Both the position numbers and the translations under genes were made by a program. From Isohypsibius dastychi (lineage: Eukaryota; Tardigrada; Eutardigrada; Parachela; Isohypsibiidae), in the NCBI GenBank assembly GCA_034696485.1, contig JAQIWT010001035.1, forward strand, positions 1 through 12,927: a stretch of 12,927 nucleotides of DNA. The letters are read 5' to 3'. Below the pieces are notes generated by a model that was not told the DNA's origin, did not search any database, and was given only the letters and a program-made list of their open reading frames with translations. Shown piece by piece: positions 1 through 12,500 of the stretch (positions are counted from its first letter, which is position 1; each line of letters opens with the position of its first letter).

Positions 1-129
1 GAGGTTCAAAGGATGATTCCCGAGTTACTCTGCGACCTGGTTTTGCTGAAGGACTTGCGGAAAGGTGTTCCGGATGTCACTGAACATGTGAACGAAACTG
101 AGGCTGATAGTGATTCTGAGCCTGACTGA
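1..129 (+). CDS. Possible C-terminal end of an unidentified upstream gene (partial)
   Basis: Frame 1 is open from the first base to a TGA at 127-129 and encodes 42 residues. They start with a hydrophobic helical-looking stretch (IPELLCDLVLLKDL) and end in an acidic tail (EADSDSEPD). Bases 1-190 are visibly richer in G and C than the T-rich DNA that follows, which suits an exon followed by a 3' UTR. I do not recognise the protein. The reading is ambiguous. Frame 3 is open for 26 codons, frame 2 is open from 92 to beyond 200 with another acidic stretch (SDTETWTDSDGDS), and the - strand also has an open frame here. A splice inside this segment could therefore change the true C-terminus. Confidence 0.35.
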   Translation, partial: EVQRMIPELLCDLVLLKDLRKGVPDVTEHVNETEADSDSEPD

Positions 130-1056
130 TGTCTCCGATACCGAGACGTGGACTGACAGCGATGGTGACTCTTGTGGATTTCTCGATCATCGATCTTCCA
201 TTTCTGTGACCTTTTTTCCTTTTTTATTGAATTGAATTACTAACTTGTCCTTGATCGAGTATATTTTCGTTCATTTGCCCTTTGTGGATTTGTCCTGAGT
301 TTTCGATTTGAAATGGTTCGATAATGAATTTATTCCTGTTCTTCTTCCGGTTGCATCGTCCTGCCAATATTTTACCGACGCAGAGAAAATCCATCCCTAT
401 ACTGTATATCTTTCCTCGCATTTAATGCAAACAAATCTTGGGTTTTTGTCAGCTTGTTAAAGAGCACTCATCCAGAGAATCACGGAACATTAAGTGACCT
501 TTCGCGCTCCACTTTTGTTGTACCACTTCCCACAAACCTGGATCTGCATAACAAATTCCAGAAAAACATTCGGATTTTTTCTATATTTACTACGTAAATA
601 TCCTTCTTCCCCTATTACATGACCCCCGGAGCTTTCCCTCGTTTGTGAAAGTCGGCATTCGTCAAGGAATTCTTGATCCGTGGGACAGAAGAGCAGAAAG
701 CCAAAGCTCTCCAAAACAAACCTCTAGAAACCACAAACCTCTAGCTCATAGAAACTCAGTTTTGAGTCGAACTGGTCCAAAAATTTCAATAACCAAGTGC
801 ATAAAGGTGCTTAACGATATTCCGTGATGGGAACGTGAGCTAATCTGGTGAATCGGTCAGGAAAATTGGTGGCAATCTTGACGGACGGACCCCTATGTTA
901 AGTCTATGGTGGCAAACTTGAAGGTCTTTTCTGGTAGATTATTTCGACTGCAATTCTCGTATGTGTTACAGGGAAAACAAACTTGATTCGAAAGGCAAGT
1001 TCGAAACAACGCATCTCAACGCCTTGCCTTATCTCGCCCGGACCGGTCATGGAAAC

Positions 1057-1082
1057 TTGATGATGTGATTCGACATCATCAA
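1057..1082. promoter_or_regulatory. Perfect 10-bp inverted repeat upstream of GAPDH
   Basis: TTGATGATGT (1057-1066) and its exact reverse complement ACATCATCAA (1073-1082) flank a 6-nt spacer. The element lies about 115 bp before the GAPDH start codon. It could be a dimeric transcription-factor site or an RNA hairpin in the 5' leader. The sequence shows the symmetry, but any function is inference. Confidence 0.35.
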
Positions 1083-1140
1083 ATCGAAGTGACACGTTTT
1101 CGTGAGAATTTTCGCATGAGAATTATTCAAGGTTTGCTCT

Positions 1141-1196
1141 CGGTTTTTCCACTTGCGGACCATTTTCTCCTTTTCGCATTTAACCAAGCGTGAATC
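1141..1196 (+). promoter_or_regulatory. Pyrimidine-rich GAPDH leader and start context
   Basis: The 55 nt before the ATG are pyrimidine-rich (CATTTTCTCCTTTTCGC) and end in an AG at 1187-1188, 8 nt upstream of the start codon. The start has A at -3 and G at +4, a favourable eukaryotic context. The tract could be initiator or 5' UTR sequence. It could equally be a 3' splice site for a 5' UTR intron or a trans-spliced leader, and the sequence does not decide between these. Confidence 0.35.
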
Positions 1197-2792
<1,596 letters not shown>

Positions 2793-2842
2793 ATTCCCCT
2801 AAAACGCCACTTGTTTTCTTGTTGTTGTTGCTATCTTGTTGA

Positions 2843-2848
2843 AATAAA
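2843..2848 (+). terminator. GAPDH poly(A) signal AATAAA
   Basis: AATAAA lies 51 nt after the GAPDH stop and is followed by an A-rich run. The preceding 3' UTR contains a short GTT repeat. Further AATAAA hexamers at 2927-2932 and 2958-2963 could act as backup or alternative sites. Confidence 0.75.
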
Positions 2849-2962
2849 AAAAAACCTCAAACCATTCTAATTAATCAAATTAATTATCAGGAATTTTTGG
2901 GAGAAACGCGCAACCGGAAGTATTGAAATAAATTTATCGTCTTACAGCAAGCAGAATAATAA

Positions 2963-3262
2963 AGCGTTAACATTATCATTCTCAAAAACCACTTCTTCAA
3001 GAAGAAAAAAACATTGATTATCAGCACACTGGAGTTGAAAAGGTTCAAAAACTCGACAATCCACCTCGACAAGCATTTCAAAACAATCTCAAGAAATAAT
3101 TTCGGTCAGGGGGAAGATGCGACCAAAACACTTCTCGAAATCGTCAAGAAACACCAAATCAAGACAAAAAGCCAGTTTGCATCTCGAATCAAAGAACTAA
3201 CAAATGCCAGATGACTTCGGACCGAAAATGTCAACAAACTCAAACAACCACCGGAAATGATC
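2963..3262 (+). pseudogene. Short interrupted coding-like stretch, origin unknown
   Basis: One frame is open from 2963 to a TGA at 3212-3214 (83 codons), then continues for 16 codons to a TAA at 3260-3262. The translation has helix-like charged text such as KTLLEIVKKHQIKTKSQFAS rather than the low-complexity text typical of AT-rich spacers. There is no ATG near its beginning, no splice sites that clearly extend it, and no family I recognise. It could be a decayed fragment of a mobile or inserted element, or chance. It lies between the convergent 3' ends of GAPDH and the ANKHD1-like gene. Confidence 0.25.
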
Positions 3263-3332
3263 TAATTTTGGGGGCAGAATTCCGGGTGATCAAGAGCTTT
3301 CATGAAATTAAACAATCGCCTCGGATATTAAT

Positions 3333-3338
3333 TTTATA
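3333..3338 (-). terminator. Possible poly(A) signal of the spliced ANKHD1-like transcript
   Basis: TATAAA on the - strand, a known weaker variant of AATAAA, lies 87 nt after the stop codon at 3427-3425. No canonical AATAAA occurs on the - strand between 3424 and about 3200, so this is the best visible candidate for the distal 3' end. Confidence 0.3.
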
Positions 3339-3350
3339 GAGAGAGAGAGA
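3338..3350. repeat. Short AG/GA dinucleotide repeat
   Basis: About six and a half AG units lie within the presumed 3' UTR or downstream flank of the - strand ANKHD1-like gene. On the - strand this is a CT tract just before a TATAAA hexamer. Confidence 0.7.
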
Positions 3351-3424
3351 AAACATATGACCCTGACTTTTGATGAAATTCCGTTTCCAAATAATGATGA
3401 GATAAGGATGAAGATGGCTTGCAT

Positions 3425-3544
3425 TTAGAAACTCGGTCTGTCACGGGTATAATTGGAGGTATTCTTTCCATCAGCAGAATTCAAGTCCATTCCATTAAGC
3501 AGAGAACTTCGATTTGCTCCACTCATTCCATTTCGTGATGCCAT
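3425..3544 (-). other. Short terminal coding exon of the ANKHD1-like gene
   Basis: A T-rich acceptor (GTTGTTGTTTTTTAG) ends at 3545. It is followed by a 39-codon open frame starting ATG-GCA-TCA and ending in TAA at 3427-3425. Exon 15 ends in phase 0 after GDPLL at a GTAAGG donor (3811-3806), so the junction is in frame. The encoded tail is Asn/Ser/Gly-rich (MASRNGMSGANRSS...), matching the composition of exon 15. It is too short for ordinary open-frame listing and would be missed without splice reasoning. Confidence 0.8.
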
Positions 3545-6500
3545 CTAAAAAACAACAACAACAGAATCAAATGTCGATAGCTTATACTTTTCCCAGTTGT
3601 GACTTGAAATCTGGGGAACCTGGAGTCTATCCAATTATTCAAACACAATCTTTGTCTCACATTCTGACTGACCACCAATATTAAGCGATGGTCAATATAT
3701 CACAACCACGCAAGACATAAATATTTAAAAAACTAAATAATTTTCAAAATAAATTTTTTCAATTAAATAAAAATTACTTAACAATAAGTTTTATTATGAT
3801 TATTTCCTTACAAGAAGTGGGTCACCAAGGGATCCGAAGTTGTTCATGTTGGTGTTATTTGTTCCGGAAGAATTAAAAGCCATGGGACTGTAGATGGAAG
3901 ATGGCTCGCCCCAATTATATCCACTTGTTGACATTGGTGGTGTTGGGGTATGATTGAAGAAGGGGCCATTAGTTCGAATATTCAAATTCATATCTGACCG
4001 ATATCCAGCACCGGGCTTAATCAATCGAGAGCCACCACTTGGGAGAGGAGCGCTTGGAAGATCCATATTGCCAAGCTGAAAAGAGGATTCAATCAGAAAA
4101 GATAAACGGAATTAAGGGTCTTTGAAAATGAAAGAGGCGATTCCATCTAAAATAAAACATGATCGCAACGCAAAAGCGCGGAAATACATACCGTATCATT
4201 CGGTCTGAATCCCAAATCATATCCGTTATCTCCATAAGGTACGCGTCGGCCCTGACCCATTCCGAATCCCTCATTTGAATTCGCATAGACATTCTCAAAT
4301 TTGGCCATCGTCGCCGCCAAGGTCATAAACTTGGAATTATCACCCACATCAAATCCATTGCTATTATTATGCGTCCACATTTCATCCACTTCCGGTTCGG
4401 CGAATCCATTCCCATATGAAATAAAACTATCCATCGGATTCGGGTAGCTGGTCGGACTCAAGAATCCATTTCGGCCATTTGAATGATTCCGCGAATCTTG
4501 TGGCAGAGAAGCCGGTCGACTTGGCTGATAAAAATTCGGTGATAACAAGTCGTCGATTCGCTGAGGTTGATATGATGGTTTACCAAACAGGGAATCATTC
4601 GGTGGATTGAAAGTCGAAGTGGGAACAGAGTTATTCGAGGATGAATCGGCGAAAAAGTCAAAGTTTCCATCGGGATTATATCGTTCGCGTTCTTTGAGGA
4701 GAGCATTATACAAAGTGCCAAAAATGGGATGTGATTCTGGCGCTTTGGAAGGAGATGTCACTTGAGATGATTTGCCGCTCGTTTTGCCCGAATCGGTTGG
4801 AGGAGCTGAAAAGGTGGACTTCGGAGCTGGTGATGTCAAAACGGGACGAGATGAGGCGGAAGAAGCTGGAGATGATGTTGGTGGATGAGTGACCGGTCTG
4901 CAAAACCAAAAGCATTACATGAGCAATCAAATCTAGGAAAACTCATTTGATATTTCAGCTTCTTTCACAAGAAATATATTTGTTTCTTTCTGTCAACTTA
5001 TCACTATTCAACATTAAATCGCATTCAGACAGTCCAACTTACGTTGTGGTACTTCCGGGTACACTAGAAGGACTCCCCCGTGTCGACGCCGTACTGCTGA
5101 CCGTGAACGCCGGACTAGAGCTTTCACGATCCACAACATGCGCCGACGCAGCTCTGGGTGGTTGAAGAGGTGTCTCAAGACTCTGACTCGATTCCTTACT
5201 CGAAGTCGAATGGATCGACGAGCGTTTCTGACTGACGACACTCGAGTAGTTCTCCATTGTAACAGGAGGAGCAGCAGTCACTCCATTCGGTTTAACAGGT
5301 CGTTCAGGTTTGGTGTGCATCTGGCTGTTTGTAAAAACCTGAGTCGGATGGGAAGATGTCTCTTTTGGAGCGGGAATAACAGCCCGGAAACCCGGTCGCT
5401 CATCCCGATTAAAATCTCCTCTTCCGGTCTCCGCCACCTTCGATTTTGGAGCAGCTGTTTCCCCATGCATGGACAAAGTAAGAGCGGCAGATTCGCGTTT
5501 ACTTTCACTCATCAAATCATCCAAATCACGATCGGGATTATCCGCTAGCGTCTTGATAATATGATACGCTTCCGCCACCGCTTCACCTGTTCCTTTCAGC
5601 GTGATAAGTCTGTCATTAATCCCCGGTTTGTTCTTCTCAATCTCGATATGCGCACAAGTGGATGCTCGAATGGCGTTGATGTTGGTCCCACCCTTCCCGA
5701 TAATCCTCGCAATGGCTGCAGTTGGCACTCTGAATCTTCGCGATCGCCCGACAACTTCCCGCCAACCGTCCGACTGTTTAGCGATGATGTTATTCAACGG
5801 CGCTCGTCGGGCTGCATCAAATCGATCCTGACTTCCCGACGCGTTCTTCTGAGATTTCGATCGCTGTTGAACCCATTCATCGGCGCTGATATCAATTCCC
5901 TGGTCATTCAAATGCATGTTCTCATCTTCATCGTCATCCGACTGAACTGGGGGCGGTGCGGCGACCTGCGCCGGTGCTGTACTTGGACGCTTCGAAGACG
6001 CAGCCACGGGAACTTGTAGATCAGACTTGGACTTGCTAACGGCTTCAGTTTTGGATTTGGTGACAACTTCCGGCTTCTTAGCAGCATCCTGTTGAACCTT
6101 CTTGACAAGGCTGGTGGCGGCGGTTGTTAATGGAGCTGCAGCAACTTTGGAAACGGGAGTTGGGGGTGTTTCTTTGACGATCGGGATGACTTCCGGTTCA
6201 GCGCTGCCCTTTTTCCCCTTCTTCTTCTTGCGTTTCTTCGACTTTCCATCGCCCGTTTTATCCTCCTCTCCTTCATCTTCGTCCTCGACTTGAGGGGAGA
6301 CTGTTAAGGAAGTTCGAACTGGACTGGCTGCACGCGAAGGCGGGGAACTGGGAGCATTGGAATTCGGACCAGAGTCCAGAATCCTGAAAAAAACAGATGT
6401 TGATATTCAATCCTCTGAAAAAGTTCTGAAAGGAGGTTCATAACTCCATGATGTGATATAAAAACTGAATAAACCGCAAAAAAACACATTTAGTAATCAA

Positions 6501-9500
6501 GGAACTTACTCATCGCTTTTCCCTCCAGTTTTCTTCTTCTGCTTCTTTTTATCGCGTTTTTTGGCTCGCTGTCCTTCCTTGGCTTTCTGCTGGAGATCCA
6601 ATTCCTCGAGTAAACTCTGCGCTTTGGCATCCGCTTCAGCTTCCTTCTTATGTTTCGAATCCAAGATGGCCTTCTTGCATCGTTCATAGGTGGCCAGCAA
6701 ATATGTATTATTCCCATTCAATTTAATATCCTTGCAATATCTTGTCATCTCCTCTTCCGAAGGATAGCACTGGATATAATCGACTAGAAGTTTGACGATA
6801 TTCTCATGTCCACGTTTGAAGGCAACAAGAATGCAGCTCATCTGGCGATTATCCCGCGAATCCACGTCGGCTTTACCGGAAGCGACTAAAGCACGAACGC
6901 AATCCAGATGACCATTCTGGCAGGCTAACCAAAGCGGACTGGAGCCTTTCTTATTGCGAATATTCACGGCAGCACCACTGCAAATAACACAAACAAATTA
7001 TTATAAATATCCACAATAAAATCATGGATATCGAATTTTCCGACACAAAAAATAGAAAATGTTCTGCCGATGAATAAGAAAACTCACTTGTCAATGAGAA
7101 GCTGGACAAATTTAGCATGTCCTTTTTCTGCAGCGATGGTTAGAGGAGTATCTTTCGTGCTTGGAACAGATGCACAATTCACTTCCGCTCCAGCTTCAAC
7201 CAAGATCTTTCCAATCTCGTTGAATCCCCCATTGGCTGCCTCCATCATTGCATTCAAGCCATTCTACAAATACAAATACGAACAAAATTGTGCACGTCCT
7301 TCAAATGGCAAAAGAGACAAGAAAGTTACCTTGGACCGCCATTCCAGATTCGCACCCTTTTCAACCAGAACGCGGACACATTCTGTTCTTCCTTGGAAGC
7401 AGGCCAGAGTCAAGGCAGTATTCCTGTTCGTTTCGATACACTGGTTCACATCGGCGCTGCTTTCGATGAGGAGTTTGACGATATTAGTGTGACCATTCAT
7501 CGCCGCCAACATCAACGGTGCGATCCCCAATTTCGTACCTCTGCAAAATGAATACAAATGATAAACCGAACAATATTGTTGACCCTATGAATCAAAACTA
7601 CATTTCTAAATTTCATTCTATCCCACTTTCAAAACTACCAGATTACGCTTCCGTTTCTGAATCGCCATTCACAAAAGTATTACCAAAACCCAATCCAAAC
7701 TTGACTGAGTTGAATCAACTGATTTATCGGCATTATCCAATGCTTTTCAACCGAAATTGGACTGTATAAATTTGGCCCAATATTTCAAAACCCCGAATTC
7801 ATTTCAAGATTTCCGGAATCAATCAAGACGAATCCTTGGGAATACCCACATTTCCGGATAAAAACTTTGCAAGATTCAAATGTATTCATAATTTTACCGC
7901 CACCCCACAGCCATTTTCACAGTTTATAAACCAATTCGTGAATTTCTCTCACAACGCAATCGAAGCGTTAGGACGTCACAGCAAAAACCACAACAATCAA
8001 ATTTGAAGTTTCGAATTTTCTGACCCAGATTCTTCCAACAGTGAATCACGCTTGAGATAAAGTTCAAAATGGGGAAAATTATACGAACTCGTCAACGAAC
8101 GATTTCCAGGCAAAATCCCCCATAGCCCCTCGAAGGCAGTCTTCCATCTTATCGAACTCATCCCCGAAATCGTCCATTAATGGTGGCGGTTCGTCACTCT
8201 CGCTCAATTCATCCATATTAAATGCCACAGACACAGAGCACTCGCTACTCGTTTTATTCGAGCCCATCGCGACCTGAAAGTGCACTCTACCACCAGAAGA
8301 TGTTGTCGTCGTCGTCGTGGAAGAAGAATAACAGTTTGCAGAGTTCGCCACATTCTCCTTCTGGCATTCCGTGCAATTACTGCAATATCCACCTTTGGAA
8401 TGACTCTTTTGAGCAATCTTCTTCACCTCCTCCATCATCAATTCATATTCCTCAAAGAACTTATCAAGGCAGGACAGGAACTTCATGAGATCATTTAATG
8501 GCGCCGTTCGCAGATGAATCTGCTGCATCGACTGGAGAAAGACTTGAAAGCTACACAGGAATACTCCATCGCCATTGGGATAGATCCAAAATTCCCGAAG
8601 AATAAACATTCGCATATCCACCATGCGCTGGTTCAGCCTGAGGAGATTCTGATTCAGGAAATGCTCAGGGTCCAACTTCATAATGCGTTCAATCAGGTAG
8701 ACATCAACGTCATTCAGGAAGCGCTCAAATAGCGAAAAGGTATAGCTGCAGCGTCCCGATTTTTTACAACAACGACAGGACATGACGATTATGGAATGGA
8801 AGCACACTCAAAATGCATAAATGAGTCTATCACAGCCGTTTTGGAAAGGAATGCACATTCAAAACGTTAGCAGGGTCCTTGCCTTGGAGGAAAGACGATC
8901 GCAAATGAATTCCAGTTCCAACGAAAAATGGAGGTTCCATTACAATGGAAGTCTGCCTAACTCAGTCCTCATCTCCATCAACTTCAATGGAATCATCGAC
9001 TAACCCCATCGGTGAGCAATACTGGAACTCCACTACAACTCGTCTTCAATTCCAATTCCACTATATAAACTCCAGTTCCAATTTGCACACGCTCGGTCTA
9101 TCTACTCGCCCTCGCTAGCTAGCAAGCAAATAACAATTGCCGATCTGGCCTAGATAACAGGTCATTGGTCCCGGCTCCAAGAACCACCTTTCTAATTTGC
9201 AAACGCGCACTTTAAACGCTTTTGGTACGATGCGACTTCTGGTTCAGGACAGCTCGTGTTTTCCACCTGGCCAAACGTTGTCCCACTCAAGCAAGAGAGC
9301 GAGTTGTGAAATTATGACAAAAAGTCTGTCCCACTAACTAGTTCATCACGAAAAATTAAATTTACGAATATTTAATTTAATATTCATTATAATATTATAA
9401 CACAAAATAATTTATAATTTTTTAAAATTATTAATTATTAAATTAAATTAAAATTATTAATAATTAAATTTATTAAATAATTTATTACCTATTATAATTT

Positions 9501-12500
9501 GTTTAATAGAATTTATAAAGTTATTCGTTTAAAACTGATTTATTGATTTGTTTATTACAAGCTTCTTCTTTCCCTGCTGCCACAAAACATCTGGCAAAAA
9601 AATGACTAATCAGTTGGCAATATTTTTGACTTGCAATATCGTATCTACTAATTGGTAACAGTTTCGAAACTAGCCCTCAAAATAAAACCCCAAATCAATA
9701 CTGCCAAGTTGGAAAAATTCGACTTCCGGTTGCTTACCGTGCATTTATATCCGCCCCACGTTGGATGAGCATCTGTGCAACCCGGACATGTCCATTCAAG
9801 CAGGCGACACACAGCGGAGTGTAGTCATTGCTGTTACGATGCTCGATATTCGCTTTATAATCCAGGAGGGTTCGAACAATTTCCGTTCGGCCATTATAGC
9901 AAGCAATGGTCAAGCTCGAGTCCCGTTTCGCTTGATTCGTATCCATGACGGTATCAATATCAGCTCCATGATCACACAGCTCTTTCACAGCTTCTTTATG
10001 ACCACGTTCTACCGCATATCCAAGCGCAGTCCATCCTAAACAGAAAAAACGAACAGTTAGCAACAGAAACGATATCATAAAAATAATAAAAATAATCGGA
10101 ATTACAATTATAAAAAAAAACCAACAACAGATTCCTAATTTTTCAAGACGTACGCCAACGGCAATACAAAACATTTTAAAGGTAAACTGTTCTTATCGCA
10201 AGCCGAGAGAATTCCAAAGTTTGCGCAAAACAATGTTTCGGTATTTCCGTCGAGAAAACTCGACAACCGCGGCGAGTTAGATTATAACTACAAACAGCAC
10301 TAGCAATGTTTATAATACTTATGTATCATACTTATAAATTTATTATGAATATGAAATGTGAAAATTTGATATTGAAAATTTAAATATCAAAAACTGATAT
10401 GAATATTATATTCACATCTAGAATTTCGGTATTTTTCTGAAAGTTCAACAAAAATGGATATCAAATCGGGAAATCTAATAGAACTTCTGACCATAGAAAA
10501 CTCGCACCTTTTTTATCTTTATGATTCGGTTTGGCTCCCGCCTCGCACAGCATCTTGATCATGTTGCTATTCCCACGAATAGCTGCCTGAATGATGGGGG
10601 TACTAGAGTCGGACTCCTGCATCTGGTCGACATCGACCAAAGCTGGTCGTTTTGGTGGTGGGACACTGCTTGCAATATTCGTCGCTGCATCCCTCGTATT
10701 CCGAACCGTCTTCTTCGCCGATCGCCCAACCGACGCTTTAAAAGTCGAAGTCTTAATTTCCGAAATGAATTGCGTATCATCACTTCCGCCTTCTGATGTG
10801 TCATCCGGTGATGGTTCCGGTGTCCGAGGTGCTTTATCCTTCGCCACTAAAAATACAAAAACCAAAAGTCAGAACAATTCAAAATCAATAAATCATATTT
10901 TGTTACTCTAAATCAATTTTGTTTTTTTAGTCTCCCTGCTTACAATTCAATCTGTTTTCAGCCGCAGCCGCCATTGCACGTCCGCAATTGTAACATCGAC
11001 CACAGGCCTCAGGATTATCAGGCGTGGGTGGCGATAAACATGCCGCATCGCAAATAAAAACAGAATTTCTCGGCTTTTTGGCTGCAAGCAAACATCTTTC
11101 AGAAAAAACCTCATTCACCGGAAGGAAACCGATAAAAGTGTTACGTACGAACCAAAACCGAAAAAAACCCATTAACCATGCAGACTCAGGAAGCACCCCA
11201 GAAACTGAGAAACTCAATCTTCTTTTTCGGTCTCTATGAAAATTCATGTTGTTTTAGCTGAACAAAAACGGACTCACGTCGTCGGGGTTCCAGCGAAGGT
11301 TCAGCAGCCAACAAAGTTTTCTTGTCAGATAGTTTCCGAATCTTTTCACCCCCAACTCGCTGGGTGGGAGCGAGGGAAGCTGGTGGTTGGGAGGCAAAAT
11401 TAAAGCTGGCCGGAACCCGAGTTGCATTGCGATAATCTTCCAGAAATTGCGGATCGTCTTTCGCATTTTGAAGAAACGAACTGAAAGATCCCAAATCGAA
11501 AATTCCATTCTGTTTCGTCGCCATCATTGCCTGAAGATAGAAATTAAAATTATTCTATGAATTCGGAACTTCGACGTTTTTAAGAAATCTGAAGCCAGAA
11601 GCAAATTTACTACCAAATCGCTTTAAATCCTTACTTTGGCCAGTTCTTCCGGCAGGCTAAGATTCTGGACCGTTCCGGTAATGGTGGCAGTTTCGGCGTC
11701 GGCAACTTGGGCGATTTTTGTGAGAATGTCCAGATCACCAAGCGGAGTTGAGAAGCTGGTCGTACTATTAGTCATGATAATATATTTGCCATCAGCGCTG
11801 AGAGTCACTCCGGTTTTATCGCTATCGGAAGACTGGGGACTATCAGATGAGATATAATCGAAACCGGGACACTCCAAAACACCGGTTGGATTCGCGTTGA
11901 AGAACTGAGCAATTTCCTCAAGGGTCGCCTTGCTTCCGTCTGAAAGAATCATCATAAGTACTCCGAGTCCAAATCCCTCTTTCAAACATACCTTCTCGTC
12001 CAACGATAGTTTCCGGGACGAGTTTGTTCATCAAGTCATCGACATTGGAATTACTTTGTAATTCATGTTGCCATCGGTTGATTTCCTCGCTGAATCGCCG
12101 TCGCAGTTCTTCCGGTGTGTGATCAGGTAGAGACTTCTATATAAAAATACAATTAGCAAAATGGCCGACATTCTGCGGGAAACATGAACAAACCTGCAAT
12201 TGTTCAGCTTTTCGCAACATGGCGTTCAAGATGCGAAATTCAAACGACTGCGGCTGAAAGTGAGCCAATTGTGTTCGAATAAAGTCGATATCCGCATCCA
12301 AGCCTTCCTTCATGTCACCGTATTCGTTATCGGGAGATGGACAATCCAAATCGGCCAAATCACCGGCGAAAATCTCCGGCAAATCGGCGATCATCGAACC
12401 TAAACATGGAAAGATCATGCTTGAGGCTCATTCTTGGAGGACGTACAACAATCGAGTTTCATCTAAAATTCCGAAATCAGTATGCCATTCTCACCTCCTT

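Larger units (their letters stand above)
130..1196. other. Intergenic region and GAPDH upstream sequence
   Basis: No convincing gene was found. The open frames on either strand here are 60-75 codons, lack recognisable motifs and do not extend by splicing. Visible structure is limited to a repeated AAACCTCTAG decamer (about 718-745), a weak direct repeat (GGTGGCAATCTTGACGG near 869 and GGTGGCAAACTTGAAGG near 907) and the inverted repeat at 1057-1082. No TATA box was seen within 350 bp upstream of the GAPDH start, so the promoter is probably TATA-less. It must lie in the right-hand part of this interval. Confidence 0.6.
7541..9737. other. Large intron of the ANKHD1-like gene
   Basis: This 2197-nt intron (donor GTAAGC at 9737, acceptor TTTTGCAG ending at 7541) is over four times longer than any other in the window. 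The ankyrin repeat it interrupts is complete (GADINAR joined to GTKLGIAPL), so no host exon is missing. It contains a + strand coding-like frame (7548-8006), a probable intronless gene (8783-8079), TTCCA-rich repeat DNA (8850-9085), a palindrome GCTAGCTAGC (9114-9123) and an AT-rich block (9355-9535). I see nothing definable in 9125-9350 or 9540-9730. Confidence 0.85.
6752..10607 (-). other. Ten ankyrin repeats (equivalent to the second ankyrin block of ANKHD1)
   Basis: Ten consecutive repeats span exons 8 to 12 and are interrupted by four introns. They begin at STPIIQAAIRGN, GWTALGYAVERGH, SSLTIACYNGR, TPLCVACLNGH, IAPLMLAAMNGH, TALTLACFQGR, NAMMEAANGGF, TPLTIAAEKGH, SPLWLACQNGH and SCILVAFKRGH. 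The number and order match the C-terminal block of human ANKHD1 and ANKRD17. Repeats 1, 2 and 10 diverge most from the consensus, and the repeat 2-3 junction (MDTNQAKRDSS) and repeat 9 (SGKADVDSRD) carry extra residues. Repeats of this kind form a curved solenoid for protein binding. Confidence 0.93.

Noticed and set aside
224-1095. Several 60-75 codon frames on both strands upstream of GAPDH
   Set aside because: No recognisable motif, no consistent splicing and biased composition. They are expected by chance in spacer DNA.
3800-3811. Taking the TAA at 3802-3800 as the only end of the ANKHD1-like protein
   Set aside because: The last codons GTA AGG form a consensus splice donor, and an in-phase acceptor with a 39-codon exon follows. 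I kept it only as an alternative end.
5138-6019. Long + strand open frames (136 and 152 codons) opposite the KH exon
   Set aside because: They are antisense to a clearly conserved coding exon with a KH domain, have no motifs or splice structure, and follow from the codon use of the - strand.
7070-7551. + strand open frames of 73-140 codons over 7070-7551
   Set aside because: They lie opposite the ankyrin exons 7540-7330 and 7263-7088 and are shadows of them.
8222-8732. + strand frames of 72-88 codons opposite the nested gene
   Set aside because: They are shorter, in different frames and broken, while the - strand ORF is continuous for 234 codons. The frame at 8514-8732 reads plausibly but has no support beyond length.
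9062-9069. TATATAAA as a promoter TATA box
   Set aside because: It is on the + strand with no coding frame following within several hundred bases, inside AT-leaning repeat DNA.
9114-9123. Palindrome GCTAGCTAGC as a regulatory site
   Set aside because: It is a short self-overlapping GCTA repeat with no associated gene start, so chance is a sufficient explanation.
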